NCBI RefSeq assembly: GCF_900112335.1
Contig: NZ_FOLG01000002.1
Coordinates: 173,173-220,799, forward strand
Source of the DNA: Tropicimonas isoalkanivorans
Lineage (GTDB): Bacteria; Pseudomonadota; Alphaproteobacteria; Rhodobacterales; Rhodobacteraceae
Length of the DNA: 47,627 bases
Reading direction: 5' to 3'
The notes under the pieces were generated by a model that saw nothing but the letters and a program-made list of their open reading frames with translations, had not been told where the DNA came from and did not search any database. A program made the translations under genes and the position numbers. Shown piece by piece: positions 5,761 to 14,501 of this stretch. Each line of letters starts with the position of its first letter. The first letter of the stretch is position 1.

Positions 5761-8052
5761 TCATGGCCGCTCCCCCTCCGGATAGACCCAGACATTCGGG
5801 TTCTCGACCTCAAGGAGCGCCCCGGTCTGTGGCGATTTGTAATGGGTGGGCAGCACAGCGACGCTGGCGGGGGTGACCTCGCCGGTCGCCGGATCGACCT
5901 CCTCGCCGCCCGTGGGCATGACCATTCCCTCGACGCAGAGGTACCCGAAGCGCGAACGCGACGGCCCGAGGCCATAGGGGGCGCCGTCGCGGATGAACTT
6001 GATGGCGCCCTTGGTCGCCTGCACCGCGATCCGGTCGCGGATCGAATCCTTACCGCCCAGACCGGCCTTGTTCTCGAAGGCCTCGGCGAACTGGTTGATG
6101 GTGTAGAGCCGCCCCTCGACCGCCTCGTCGAGCAGGAGGGAAAGGATCACGTCCCGCTTGCGATCACGCTCCGCGTCGTATTTGGCGCCGACCTCCGCAC
6201 GCACCAACCTCTCGTTCATGGGATTGATCTCGGCCCATGCGCCATCCAGCTTGTCGACGAGCTTCGCTGGCAGTGCCGGCCCGTTCCGGAGCTCGATTTC
6301 CAACCGCCTCTGGGTAGAGTCCTCCTCGGGTCGGTGCAGGATCAAACCGGTGGTGTAGAAGCCCCGGAGCGCGCTGGCGCCGGATAGCGCAAGGAACGGA
6401 TCCTCCTTCACCTGGTGCTTGGAGAGCTTCTTGGTGTGGTGAACGAGGATCACGCCGCACTCGGGATTGACGTGGTCGCGCAGCACCTCGACCCGGTCCT
6501 TGAGGAAGAACATCATGGCGGCGTTGTCGTTTTCGCCACCGCCATCAGGGCCGCCATCGAAGAGGTTGCGGATCGGGTCGATGCAGAGGATGTCGAGTGG
6601 TTCGTCGGGGAACGCGGCCCTGATTGCCTCGGCCACGCGGGCGCTGCCCTCGGCATCGAGCAGCATCCGCAGTTTCGGCGTAACGATAAGGTTGTCGCGC
6701 GCGGCGGCGATCAGCTCGGGCTGGAGACCGATCTGCTGCATGCGCTCTCGCAGGTAGTGGTACTGGATCTCGGCCTGCAGATAGAAGATCCGGAGTGGCC
6801 GAGGCGGGGTGAAGCCGAGGAAGGGCACGCCCGCCGCCATGTGCACGAGCAAGGCGATCAGAAGATCGCTCTTGCCGACCTTCGGCGCGCCGCCCAGCAC
6901 CAGGAGCCCGCTTGGCGTCAGCACGCGCGGGCCGATGATGTCGTCCGGCATCGGGCTCGTGTCGTCAAGGAGCGCGCCCAGAGTGAAGGTCGGCAAGTCC
7001 GTCTGCGTGGGCGCTGCGCTGTCGAGGCGGATCAGCGGCGGCCCGTGCCGCTTGATGTGCAGCTCCCAGAGGCGGTTGGTCTCGCGCTTCAGCCGGTCGA
7101 GTGGCCAGGACGGGCGCAGCATCGCGGCGTTGTAGCCGCAGATCGCCGTCCAGCCCTCGTCCATCGACATCCGGCCCTCGTGGACCAGCCGCAGGAAATA
7201 GCCGATGGCGGCCGAGGCGCCCTCGAAGCGGGACCAGTCGTCCGTGCCGCCCTCGCGAACGGGCGTCACCAGCACGTCGTCGATTGCAGGTTTCTCGCGG
7301 GGCTCCGCCGTGGTCATGCCGACGCCTGCCATGGGCGGCATGTCGGCGACGCGCTCGGCCATTTCGGCGAGATCGACCTCGAGCTCGGTCGCCTCGCGGA
7401 TCTGCACGAGCCGGGTCAGCCCGCCCTTATGATAGACGGTGCCGGGCACGCGGATTGGCTGGTGGGCCGAGCGGAAATGGGTGTCGCCGCCGACCTTGAG
7501 CGCGATCTCGCCGCGCAGTTCGCACAGCCGGTCGAGATCCAGGCCCTCCGCGGGCTCGGTCAGCTTCCACCAGACATGGAGCTTGGTCGCGCCTTCGCGC
7601 GTGCGCCCGCCGCTCTCGACGATCAGCGTTGGCCGCCCGAGATGGTGGAGGAGATGATCGAGCTTGGCCGGGATGTCGCCGGAGTCGAGATCGACCACGA
7701 GGCTCTGCATCTGCAGGACATCCGCGGCGCGGGCCTGGCCCGTTTCCGCGACCGTGCCGGGAATGACGTAGACCGCGGCGCCCTCGCGCGATGCCCAGCC
7801 GGCGAAGGTGGCGAGCTTCTCCGGCGCCGTAGCATCCGCCTCGATCCAGATGTTGTGCGGCCGGCCGTCCTTGCCCTGACCCTTGTCGACGAAGCCACGG
7901 ACCGGGATTAGCCCCTCGGAGTAGCCGAAGACGACATCGACGAAGCAGGCGATCTGGTCCGCGTCCGGTTCGACCGCGAAGGGATCGTGCAGCGGCGCCG
8001 CGTCGTTGAAATCCCGCCAGGGATTGAAGTGGATGATGTTGTCGTCGCTCAT
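5761..8052 (-). CDS. Primase/RepA-like AAA ATPase, replication protein
   Basis: A 763-residue protein. The N-terminal third (about 20-270) resembles a RepB-like primase/polymerase domain, with VVDLDSGDIPAKLDHLL and LHVWWKL. A hexameric RecA/RepA-type ATPase follows, with Walker A GGAPKVGKSD (Lys394), Walker B LDILCIDPIRNLF and a VILVHHTKK sensor. The C-terminal part looks like a winged helix. It probably primes and unwinds phage DNA. The start MSDDNIIHF at 8052 overlaps the stop of the nuclease gene upstream (ATGA). The frame is open further upstream, but that part is antisense to the nuclease. The repeat-rich possible origin lies immediately downstream. Confidence 0.88.
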   Translation of the reverse strand: MSDDNIIHFNPWRDFNDAAPLHDPFAVEPDADQIACFVDVVFGYSEGLIPVRGFVDKGQGKDGRPHNIWIEADATAPEKLATFAGWASREGAAVYVIPGTVAETGQARAADVLQMQSLVVDLDSGDIPAKLDHLLHHLGRPTLIVESGGRTREGATKLHVWWKLTEPAEGLDLDRLCELRGEIALKVGGDTHFRSAHQPIRVPGTVYHKGGLTRLVQIREATELEVDLAEMAERVADMPPMAGVGMTTAEPREKPAIDDVLVTPVREGGTDDWSRFEGASAAIGYFLRLVHEGRMSMDEGWTAICGYNAAMLRPSWPLDRLKRETNRLWELHIKRHGPPLIRLDSAAPTQTDLPTFTLGALLDDTSPMPDDIIGPRVLTPSGLLVLGGAPKVGKSDLLIALLVHMAAGVPFLGFTPPRPLRIFYLQAEIQYHYLRERMQQIGLQPELIAAARDNLIVTPKLRMLLDAEGSARVAEAIRAAFPDEPLDILCIDPIRNLFDGGPDGGGENDNAAMMFFLKDRVEVLRDHVNPECGVILVHHTKKLSKHQVKEDPFLALSGASALRGFYTTGLILHRPEEDSTQRRLEIELRNGPALPAKLVDKLDGAWAEINPMNERLVRAEVGAKYDAERDRKRDVILSLLLDEAVEGRLYTINQFAEAFENKAGLGGKDSIRDRIAVQATKGAIKFIRDGAPYGLGPSRSRFGYLCVEGMVMPTGGEEVDPATGEVTPASVAVLPTHYKSPQTGALLEVENPNVWVYPEGERP

Positions 8053-8807
8053 GCCGGCAGGCTCCAGCAGCGCTCGGCCCATGGGCAGAACCGGCATTCG
8101 AAGAAGTCGCGGTTCTGGGCCACGCGCGGCAGCAACTCGCCCGCATCGGTGGCGCGCAGGATTCGCACGCCGCGGTCGGACATGCGCTGCGCGAGATCGG
8201 CGTCGAATGGCACGAGCTCGTGGTGCAGCTCGGCCGTGTCCTTGTTGATCGCGGTGAAGAGCGCCGGGTTGGCCGAGATGCCCGGCACCGTCGCTTCCAT
8301 GTAGGCCTGGTAGAGCGCGATCTGCGCCGCGTAGACGGGCTTGGCGACGGTCACGCCCTTGGCCACCGTCTCGCGCCAGTTCTTCGCGTTCATGGTCTTG
8401 CACTCCCAGAGCGCGGGAGTGCGCAGCCCCAGCGCCGCCGGGGCCTCGGCAACGATCCCGTCGACGTGGCCGCGGATCCGCCCGCCCGCGACGGAGAAGC
8501 CGAACTGGCCGCCGTCACGTTTCTGGGTGACCAGATCGAGCCCCGCCGTCCGCAGCCAGCGGATGGCGAGATCCTCGAGTTCATGCCCGATCGCGAAGAT
8601 CCGGAGCGACCGGCCGGAGAAGTCGTGGCCTTCGTCCTTCGGTGCGCCCGCAAACTCGAACTGCAGCGCGCGCTCGCAGGCATGGCCGAGCCGGGACGCG
8701 CCGAGATAGTCGCGCGGCGGAGTTGCCGCGCGCTCTGCCTCGAGCGCGGCATCCACGGCGGCGTTGATGCGCTCCGCGATGCCAGGGCGGTGGTTGTAGT
8801 CCAGCAT
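8049..8807 (-). CDS. PD-(D/E)XK nuclease, Cas4/RecB-like with probable Fe-S cluster
   Basis: A 252-residue exonuclease-type protein. Catalytic residues are visible as GHVDGIV (Asp116) and LWECKT (Glu135, Lys137). Four cysteines, Cys44 in GHACERAL and the C-terminal Cys238, Cys241 and Cys247 (CRFCPWAERC), match the 4Fe-4S arrangement of Cas4 and AddB-type nucleases. It likely resects phage DNA ends for recombination. It sits directly upstream of the primase/ATPase (ATGA overlap) and meets the DUF6511 gene at 8807. No cas1 or CRISPR array is nearby, so this is a phage recombination enzyme rather than an adaptation gene. Confidence 0.88.
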   Translation of the reverse strand: MLDYNHRPGIAERINAAVDAALEAERAATPPRDYLGASRLGHACERALQFEFAGAPKDEGHDFSGRSLRIFAIGHELEDLAIRWLRTAGLDLVTQKRDGGQFGFSVAGGRIRGHVDGIVAEAPAALGLRTPALWECKTMNAKNWRETVAKGVTVAKPVYAAQIALYQAYMEATVPGISANPALFTAINKDTAELHHELVPFDADLAQRMSDRGVRILRATDAGELLPRVAQNRDFFECRFCPWAERCWSLPA

Positions 8808-9241
8808 CAGAACGGGATCCCCGACTCGGCGGCGATCTCCGCCATCTCCGCGCGGAACGCCTCGACGGTTGTGACGATCAGCCGGTGCATGTCATTCTGA
8901 GTCAGCTGCCCCAGCGGTCGGTCCCAGCCGATGCGCTCCATCTCGGGGGCGAGCGCGCGCATCACGGCGGGCAGCGCCTGGGTTTCTTCTTCGGTGAAAT
9001 CGACCATGCTCAGTCCTCTCTTCGCTTTTCGGGTGAAGGCCGTCTGGCAGCCCATGGAGCAGAACCAGCGGCGGGTTTGGGTGCGGGTTGGGCGCGTCCG
9101 GTGGGGATCGAACCAGCCGAAGCCGCGGGTGCGCGCGGTGCAGACGGCGCAGAGGAGCGGGCGCGGATGCCAGAGGCGATCAATGCCCGGTCGATCCGGA
9201 GCCGCTTTGGGCGGGGATGGGACTTGCGCGACATGGCTCAC
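8807..9241 (-). CDS. DUF6511-like zinc-finger protein
   Basis: A 144-residue protein if started at the GTG at 9241, which overlaps the stop of the upstream helicase (GTGA). This start brings in a two-pair zinc-finger pattern (CAVC, then CSMGC) ahead of the conserved acidic C-terminal region MVDFTEEETQALP. A shorter 66-residue product from the internal ATG at 9007 would lose the finger. The layout resembles DUF6511 phage proteins; function unknown, perhaps an accessory factor for the helicase before it or the nuclease after it. Confidence 0.75.
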   Translation of the reverse strand: MSHVAQVPSPPKAAPDRPGIDRLWHPRPLLCAVCTARTRGFGWFDPHRTRPTRTQTRRWFCSMGCQTAFTRKAKRGLSMVDFTEEETQALPAVMRALAPEMERIGWDRPLGQLTQNDMHRLIVTTVEAFRAEMAEIAAESGIPF

Positions 9242-10905
9242 GCCGCCCTCCGCTCGGGCGCGGCCGACATCACGAGCCGGCGAATGTCGCGCCGGTTGAA
9301 CTGGAAGGTGATCAGCGCCGACGCCCGGTAGCGGGTGAGCCCGTAATCCTGCCGCTGCTCGGGCGAGAGGTATTGCAGCTGCTTCTCGGTCGGCGTCTGC
9401 GTCAGCCAGCGCTTCGACTTGAAGGCGCTCTCGTCGCTCTCGTGTTCGTTCAGCCAATCGTCGGCCTGCGCCAGACAGACGGTACGCTCGCCCACGCCGA
9501 GGAGGCGCGTCCGCTCATTCTTGCCACCGCCTACGGCATGCCAGCGCCCCTCGAGGTAGAACACGCCGCCCCAGGCGTTGAACCCGCTCGCCATGAGCGC
9601 GGACTCGTCGTCGAACAGGTCCTCCCAGGCGAAGCTGGAGCGCTTGAGGAGGTCGATCTCGGACATGACCACGCTGTCGAGCGGCGGTACCCCGTCGCGG
9701 AGGAACTCGAATCCGCAGATCGGGCATTGGCGGGCAGCGAGCGGGACCGTCGCCTCGCATTCCGGGCAGGTCTTCGTCGGCGCGTCGCACGGTGTGGGAT
9801 CGCGCCCGTCGAGATCGACGTCCTGCTCGAGCGTGCCGTGGGTCAGGCTCGAGATCCCGAAATCCAGAACGATGCAGTCGGTCTTGACGATGCCCGGATG
9901 CTCGGCGGGATCGACCGTGCGCAGGCCGCGCCCGACCATCTGGATCATGGTGGACTTGCAGGAGCTGGGGCGCAACAGCACCACGCAGGAGGTCGGCGGG
10001 TGGTCCCAACCCTCGGTCAGCACCGCCACGTTGACGACGACGTGGATCTCGCCAGCGGCATAGGCTGCGAGGATCCGACGGCGCGTCTCGGAGCCGAGAT
10101 CGCCGTGGATGACGCCGGCGGGGATCCCGTCACTGTTGAATGCCTCGGCGACGTTTTCCGCGTGGGCGACTGTCGAGCAGAAGACCACGGTCTGCCGGTC
10201 GCCGGCCTTCTCGCGCCAGTGCCGGATGACCTCGGCCGTGATCGGCGCGCGGTTCATGATCTCTGCCACCGCGCCCATGTCGTAGTCGGACGCGGTCTTG
10301 CGCACGGCACGAAGTTTCTCCTGCACGCCCACATCGATCACGAAGGTGCGCGGGGCTACGAGGTGACCAGAGGCGATCAGCTCGGCCAGCGTGACCTGGT
10401 CGCCGACGTTGTCGAAGACAGCGCGCAGCCCTTTCCGGTCGCCGCGGTTGGGCGTCGCCGTGACGCCGAAGATGCGCGCTTCGGGATTGGCATCGCGCAC
10501 CCGGTCGATGATCCGACGATAGCTGTCGGCCACCGCGTGATGCGCCTCGTCGATCACCAGCAGATCGAGCGTGGGCATCGCCTTCAGGCTCGACGAGCGC
10601 GACAGCGTCGGCGCCATGGCAAAGGTGACCTGGCCGGCCCACGACTTCGAGCCGGCATCCACCACGGACGTGGTCACCTCCGGATTGACCCGGGCGAACT
10701 TCGCGCGGTTCTGGCCGGTCAGCTCGTCGCGATGGGCGAGAACGCAGGCCTTGGCCTCCGTCTCCTCCACCAGCTTGCCGGTGACCGCGGAGAGCATGAT
10801 GGTCTTGCCCGCGCCCGTGGGCGCGACACCGAGCGTGTTGCCGTGCTTCGAGAGCGCAGCGAGGCTGCGCTCCACAAAGACTTTCTGGCGGGGACGAAGC
10901 CGCAT
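9238..10905 (-). CDS. DEAD/DEAH-box (SF2) helicase with zinc-ribbon
   Basis: A 555-residue superfamily 2 helicase: motif I APTGAGKT (28-35), motif II IDEAH (118-122), motif III GVTATP, and motif VI IQMVGRGLRTV. Between the helicase core and a C-terminal accessory region lies a zinc ribbon, CPEC...CPICG. It resembles phage helicases that pair with Sak4-type ATPases, and probably remodels replication or recombination intermediates. I chose MRLRPRQKVF at 10905 because gagggg precedes it and the frame upstream reads as antisense. It follows the DUF669-like gene by 10 bases. Confidence 0.9.
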   Translation of the reverse strand: MRLRPRQKVFVERSLAALSKHGNTLGVAPTGAGKTIMLSAVTGKLVEETEAKACVLAHRDELTGQNRAKFARVNPEVTTSVVDAGSKSWAGQVTFAMAPTLSRSSSLKAMPTLDLLVIDEAHHAVADSYRRIIDRVRDANPEARIFGVTATPNRGDRKGLRAVFDNVGDQVTLAELIASGHLVAPRTFVIDVGVQEKLRAVRKTASDYDMGAVAEIMNRAPITAEVIRHWREKAGDRQTVVFCSTVAHAENVAEAFNSDGIPAGVIHGDLGSETRRRILAAYAAGEIHVVVNVAVLTEGWDHPPTSCVVLLRPSSCKSTMIQMVGRGLRTVDPAEHPGIVKTDCIVLDFGISSLTHGTLEQDVDLDGRDPTPCDAPTKTCPECEATVPLAARQCPICGFEFLRDGVPPLDSVVMSEIDLLKRSSFAWEDLFDDESALMASGFNAWGGVFYLEGRWHAVGGGKNERTRLLGVGERTVCLAQADDWLNEHESDESAFKSKRWLTQTPTEKQLQYLSPEQRQDYGLTRYRASALITFQFNRRDIRRLVMSAAPERRAA

Positions 10906-10915
10906 CGGACGCCCC

Positions 10916-11518
10916 TCACTGCGCCCAAGCCGGACGCCCCGGCGCCGCCGGAGCAGTCGGCTGCGATGCCGCCGCCGGCTGCGGCGCGGGCTGCGATGGC
11001 GGCTGGTAGCCATGGCCGGCCGTGCCCATGACCTGCGCGTAGTCGCGATGGTCTGGCGTGACCGCGGCACGGATCTCGTTCTTGTCCTCGCCCATCGCAT
11101 CGGAGCCGATGTCGATGCGCGCGACGAACTCCAGCCCGTCGAGGTCGGCGAAGCCGTTGATCCGACGTGCGGCCTGCGCCTCGGGCGAGGTGTCCTTGTC
11201 CGAGATCCCGCGCGCCGAGTTGAGCATGCCGCGGACGAGGCTGCGGCCCATGTTGGCCCAGTCCGGCCCCTTGGGGCTGTGCAGCCCGATCAGCGTGAAG
11301 ATCTTGCGCCGGGCATAGGGGCCCTCGAGCACGGTGAACTCGCCGTTGAGATACACCGCACCGGTGGAGCCGCGGGTGGCATAGCCCCCGGTCCAGCCCT
11401 GCGACGGGTCGTCGAAGCCGCCGGGGCGGATGGTCAGGCGCACCTTGGCGAGCGTCCCCTTGGGGATGAGGTTCGTGTTGGACTGCGCGTCGTTGAAATC
11501 GTTCCAGAGACCGGTCAT
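10916..11518 (-). CDS. DUF669-like putative ssDNA-binding protein
   Basis: A 200-residue protein starting MTGLWNDFNDAQSNTNLIPKG. The core (about 1-165) is beta-rich with a GGYATRGSTGAVYLNGEFTV segment. The tail (from about 172) is low-complexity Pro/Ala/Gln ending GRPAWAQ, reminiscent of the flexible tails of single-stranded DNA-binding proteins. Its place between the Sak4-like ATPase and the helicase is where many siphophages carry DUF669, which is thought to bind ssDNA. The family call is by position and general pattern, not a clear motif. Confidence 0.65.
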   Translation of the reverse strand: MTGLWNDFNDAQSNTNLIPKGTLAKVRLTIRPGGFDDPSQGWTGGYATRGSTGAVYLNGEFTVLEGPYARRKIFTLIGLHSPKGPDWANMGRSLVRGMLNSARGISDKDTSPEAQAARRINGFADLDGLEFVARIDIGSDAMGEDKNEIRAAVTPDHRDYAQVMGTAGHGYQPPSQPAPQPAAASQPTAPAAPGRPAWAQ

Positions 11519-11532
11519 GGCGTGGGGTCCTT

Positions 11533-12411
11533 TCAGTTGGTGGGATCGGATTGAGGGGTCGCGGCGGGCGCCGGGATGCGCGGCGCGTCGGTGACGAGCG
11601 GGCGCGCATCGATCGGCAGCGGTTGGCGGATCTTCTCGATGAGCCGGCCGAGATGCGGCGGCTCGAGCAGGTCGAGGCGTCCGGAGCGGTCCTTGGCCGG
11701 ATAGCCCCAGCGGTTCTGCGTGTGGCAGACGAAGACCCGCTGCGGCACGCCATTGTCGTCGGGCAGCGAAGTGAGCGTCAGCACCTCGTCGACGATGCCC
11801 GGCAGTTCCAGCCCGGTCTTGGACCCATCGATCTGCGGGACGAAGACCTTGCGATTGAAGTCGTCGACCTTCTCGTCGAGGATCCCGACGAAGATCACGT
11901 TCTTGGCGCGCGTGTGCTGGAGATGCGTGAGCCAGGCGATCATCTCGCGGCCATGCAGCCCGTAGGCCCCACGGACGTCCGGCTTGCCGGTCTTGTCCGA
12001 ATGCGCCTCCGGCTGGCCCTTGCACCACTGGAAGCAGAGCCGCCCCGCGACGGTGATCGAGTCGATGAAGACCGTGTCGTACTTCTCCAGCACCTGCGGA
12101 TCGCCGTACTTCTGGCAGATTGCCTGGTAGTGGTCCTCGCTGTAGGGCTGGTCCTTGCGCAGCGCCGGGTTCGGACCGCCAATGAACACAGCGAAGTCGC
12201 GACATTCCCGCCAGGTGCGCGGGCGGATCGTGTCGATCGCCAGCCCCTCAATGGCGAGATCGCCGGCCTCGAGGTCGAAAAACAGCGAGGTGGTCGAATT
12301 GAGTGTGCGCAGAAGCGTGGTCTTGCCGATGCCCGGAGGTCCAAAGATGGCGGCCTTCACGCCGCGCACCTCGGCCAGCCGCTCGTCGGCGGTGATGATC
12401 GGGAGGCTCAT
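11533..12411 (-). CDS. Sak4-like RecA-type ATPase (AAA_24)
   Basis: A 292-residue single-domain ATPase with Walker A FGPPGIGKTT (23-32) and Walker B YDTVFIDSITV. It has the compact arrangement of phage Sak4/AAA_24 proteins, which promote single-strand annealing or strand exchange with an SSB partner. The C-terminus is Pro/Ala-rich. The ATG at 12411 overlaps the preceding stop (ATGA). Gene order (ATPase, SSB-like, helicase, nuclease) supports a phage recombination module. Confidence 0.87.
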   Translation of the reverse strand: MSLPIITADERLAEVRGVKAAIFGPPGIGKTTLLRTLNSTTSLFFDLEAGDLAIEGLAIDTIRPRTWRECRDFAVFIGGPNPALRKDQPYSEDHYQAICQKYGDPQVLEKYDTVFIDSITVAGRLCFQWCKGQPEAHSDKTGKPDVRGAYGLHGREMIAWLTHLQHTRAKNVIFVGILDEKVDDFNRKVFVPQIDGSKTGLELPGIVDEVLTLTSLPDDNGVPQRVFVCHTQNRWGYPAKDRSGRLDLLEPPHLGRLIEKIRQPLPIDARPLVTDAPRIPAPAATPQSDPTN

Positions 12412-12896
12412 GCGTCGCCTCCCTGCGGCCGGATCTCGACCTTCAACGCGCCGGTCTTCACGGTGCGCGCGGGCTCGAAGCCCTGGCGGATCGCATCGGG
12501 CCAGGCCGCGTATTTGCGCTCGGGCACCTTGAAGGCGATGTCGACATACTCGGCCGGATCGTCCCCGACGGCGCGGATCCGCTCGACCATCGCAGCCAGC
12601 TGGGACTGGTCCCACTCGACGCGTTTCGGCAGATCCGCGACCACGGTGAAATCGCCGTCGTCGAAGCGGACCGTGCCGGTATCCTTGGCCTGCGCCTGCC
12701 GCTCCTCGGCGGCGCGGGTGGCGTAGCGGACGGTCAGTGCGGCATCGAGCCGGGTCTTCGCAGCCGTGTCGCGTTTCAGGCGCTCGTCGATCTCGCGCTG
12801 TAGGATGGCCAGCAGTTCGACGGGCAGCGCGGCGATCTCCTGCGGGCTGAGGCCCGGCAGGTCATCGGGCGTGGGTGTGTTCTCTGGATAGGGCAT
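12408..12896 (-). CDS. Hypothetical early phage protein (162 aa)
   Basis: A 162-residue acidic protein with a helical N-terminal half (LPVELLAILQREIDERLKR) rich in Ala, Arg and Glu, likely coiled-coil, and a more ordered C-terminal half. No catalytic motif is recognised. It is coupled by ATGA to the Sak4-like ATPase, so it may work with it. Confidence 0.75.
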   Translation of the reverse strand: MPYPENTPTPDDLPGLSPQEIAALPVELLAILQREIDERLKRDTAAKTRLDAALTVRYATRAAEERQAQAKDTGTVRFDDGDFTVVADLPKRVEWDQSQLAAMVERIRAVGDDPAEYVDIAFKVPERKYAAWPDAIRQGFEPARTVKTGALKVEIRPQGGDA

Positions 12897-12923
12897 TGGG
12901 GTCTCCGGGATGGGGGATGGGGA

Positions 12924-13286
12924 TCAGGCGGCCTCGAGCAGGCGCATCGAGAGCGCCGCGCCGGACGGGCCGGGCTTCGGACGGGCGACAGCGATGTAGG
13001 CGAAGGCGTCGGGGCCGAGCCGCGACTGCACGAGGTGGACGAGGTTCTGCTCGGCCGCGCGCCGGGCAGCAGCCGCCACCAGTTGCAGCGTACGTTGGCG
13101 ATCCGCCGGCAGCTTCGAGATGACCGACGTGGCATCGACGGCGAGGAACCCGCGGTGATAGACCAGCGCCTCGCCGGGTTCGGCCTGCGCGATCCAGGCG
13201 GCGAGCCCGATCTCGTCGAGTGTCGGCCCGTTTACGCCGTGCAGCGGCACGACCTCGGCCTCGGTGATGGGCGACAGGTGTCCCAT
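12924..13286 (-). CDS. Hypothetical early phage protein (120 aa)
   Basis: A 120-residue protein with a compact globular look: GLAAWIAQAEPGEALVYHRG followed by a helical stretch ending MRLLEAA. No known family recognised. Its ATG overlaps the stop of the upstream regulator gene (TGATG), making it the second gene of the leftward early operon. Confidence 0.75.
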   Translation of the reverse strand: MGHLSPITEAEVVPLHGVNGPTLDEIGLAAWIAQAEPGEALVYHRGFLAVDATSVISKLPADRQRTLQLVAAAARRAAEQNLVHLVQSRLGPDAFAYIAVARPKPGPSGAALSMRLLEAA

Positions 13287-13498
13287 CAGGCCGCCCCTGC
13301 GCGCGGCTGGGTGTCCATGGTGTGCTGGAGCTGGTCGCGCTCGAAGGCGACGATGTCCTCGAGGCGGTAGACGACCCGTCCGCCGATCTTCATGTAGGCC
13401 GGGCCTTCACCCGCCCACCGCCAGCGCTCCAGCGTGCGATGCGAGATCGTCCAGCGCCGGGCGAGTTCCTTCTGGTTCAGGCAATGCTTCTGCTGCAT
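13286..13498 (-). CDS. Excisionase/MerR-like helix-turn-helix protein
   Basis: A 70-residue DNA-binding protein with the excisionase-type HTH (CLNQKELARRWTISHRTLER) and wing (YMKIGGRVVYRLEDIVAFE). It is the first gene of the leftward early operon. Over a 50-residue core it differs from the 68-residue protein at 21854-22060 at only five positions, so the window carries two near-identical regulators about 8 kb apart in opposite orientation. It may control the early operon or act as an excision factor. The ribosome binding site lies in a hairpin (13503-13532). Confidence 0.88.
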   Translation of the reverse strand: MQQKHCLNQKELARRWTISHRTLERWRWAGEGPAYMKIGGRVVYRLEDIVAFERDQLQHTMDTQPRAGAA

Positions 13499-13502
13499 CG
13501 GC

Positions 13503-13532
13503 TCTCTCCGTTTGCGTGTGCTTCGGAGAGAG
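13503..13532 (-). promoter_or_regulatory. Hairpin covering the ribosome binding site of the first early gene
   Basis: The 9-bp inverted repeat ctctctccg (13503-13511) / cggagagag (13524-13532) overlaps the Shine-Dalgarno of the regulator that starts at 13498. In the leftward mRNA the ggagag would be paired, which could reduce translation. It could also be a protein-binding site. A smaller repeat, atccc-gctat-gggat (13541-13555), lies just upstream. Confidence 0.45.
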
Positions 13533-13623
13533 ATTGCGAAATCCCGCTATGGGATGTCGTCAGGATCGCAGGGGGATGCGGAGGGGGATGGATATGGCCT
13601 TGCAGGACAGGCTTGGGTGGCTC

Positions 13624-13657
13624 GCTGGGGGATCGTCACCCCCCTCCATCCCCCAGC
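13624..13657. terminator. Hairpin downstream of the divergent regulator gene
   Basis: A perfect 10-bp inverted repeat (gctgggggat / atcccccagc) with a 14-base loop lies in the 211-bp gap between the end of the leftward gene at 13710 and the early-operon start at 13498. It may terminate the regulator transcript. There is no clear U-tract. Confidence 0.4.
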
Positions 13658-13709
13658 CGATCCCACACCGAGCGCGATCAGGAACCGCGCATGGGGGATG
13701 GCAGGCGAG

Positions 13710-14393
13710 TCAGTCGATGTTGAGACGGTAGCCGCCGCGGCGGTCGGAACGGATCAGCTGCCGCCAGTCCTTCTGCGATTTGAAGACGTCGGCCATGCGC
13801 AGGCTCTTCGAACCGGCCGAGGACAGGATGGCCTTGCCGCTCTGCAAGGGCTCGCCCCGCTGTGCGGCCTCGTGCAGGGCGCGGACGACCTGAGCCTGGA
13901 TCGGGCCGAGCCGGAAGCGGTAGCCGTTGCAGCGCACCTCCTGGTAATCGGCCGAGGCGATGAAGGTGCTCTCCTCCATCGCCGAGCCGCCGGAGGAGAA
14001 TCCGGACTGGAGCTCGAAACGATCGCGTTCCTCGCGCCGTAGCAGCAGATCGCCGATCATCACGAAGACCGGCTTGGCTTCGCCGTAGAGCGACGCATAG
14101 TCCGCGCGTGGCGTACGAAACTCGCTGACATGGAGCTCGCCGCAGCGGAACAGCTGGAAGACATCGCAGGCGTGCAGGTCGAGCAGCCCGCTGAAGGGCT
14201 TCTGCTCCCACGGCACGCGGAACCGCTCGCCGTCCTGGCCCTCCTCGTAGTCGCCGAATTCGACCGGCTCGCCGAAGACGCGGACCGACAGCCGGAGCTT
14301 GTCGTTCTCGGCAAGATAGACGAGGTCCGTCTCGGAGATCCGCCAGCGCTCGAGCACTTCGGGAAGCGTGAAATACAGCTTGTCGATGTGCAC
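13710..14393 (-). CDS. Putative DNA-binding regulator of the immunity region
   Basis: A 227-residue protein from a GTG at 14393 with ggagggg just upstream. The N-terminus (YFTLPEVLERWRISETDLVY) looks like an excisionase/MerR-type helix-turn-helix, and the C-terminus (from about 160, LGPIQAQVVRALHEAAQRG, ending YRLNID) like a winged helix. No enzyme motif is visible. It is transcribed divergently from the CI-like repressor across a roughly 110-bp AT-richer region, the position of a Cro or early activator. I infer a regulatory role; the exact family is not recognised. Confidence 0.7.
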   Translation of the reverse strand: MHIDKLYFTLPEVLERWRISETDLVYLAENDKLRLSVRVFGEPVEFGDYEEGQDGERFRVPWEQKPFSGLLDLHACDVFQLFRCGELHVSEFRTPRADYASLYGEAKPVFVMIGDLLLRREERDRFELQSGFSSGGSAMEESTFIASADYQEVRCNGYRFRLGPIQAQVVRALHEAAQRGEPLQSGKAILSSAGSKSLRMADVFKSQKDWRQLIRSDRRGGYRLNID

Positions 14394-14400
14394 GCGCCCC

Positions 14401-14478
14401 TCCGATTCCCATGTCCGATGTTTACCTTATGTTCTTATTCACTTGACGAGCTCCGATCAATCCGATTTTATCCTATTT
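14401..14478. promoter_or_regulatory. Divergent promoter/operator region of the immunity switch
   Basis: For the repressor, ttgacg (14443-14448) and ttttat (14466-14471) are 17 bases apart, a plausible sigma-70-type promoter. The hexamer tccgat occurs four times (14401, 14414, 14452, 14461), two of them flanking the promoter spacer, so it may be an operator half-site. The leftward gene's promoter must also lie here. Confidence 0.5.
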
Positions 14479-14501
14479 CATCCACAGATGGGTGGGGAAA
14501 C

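Noticed and set aside
8049-8807. cas4 of a CRISPR system
   Set aside because: Cas4-like cysteines and PD-(D/E)XK motifs are present, but neighbours are phage replication and recombination genes, without cas1 or cas2.
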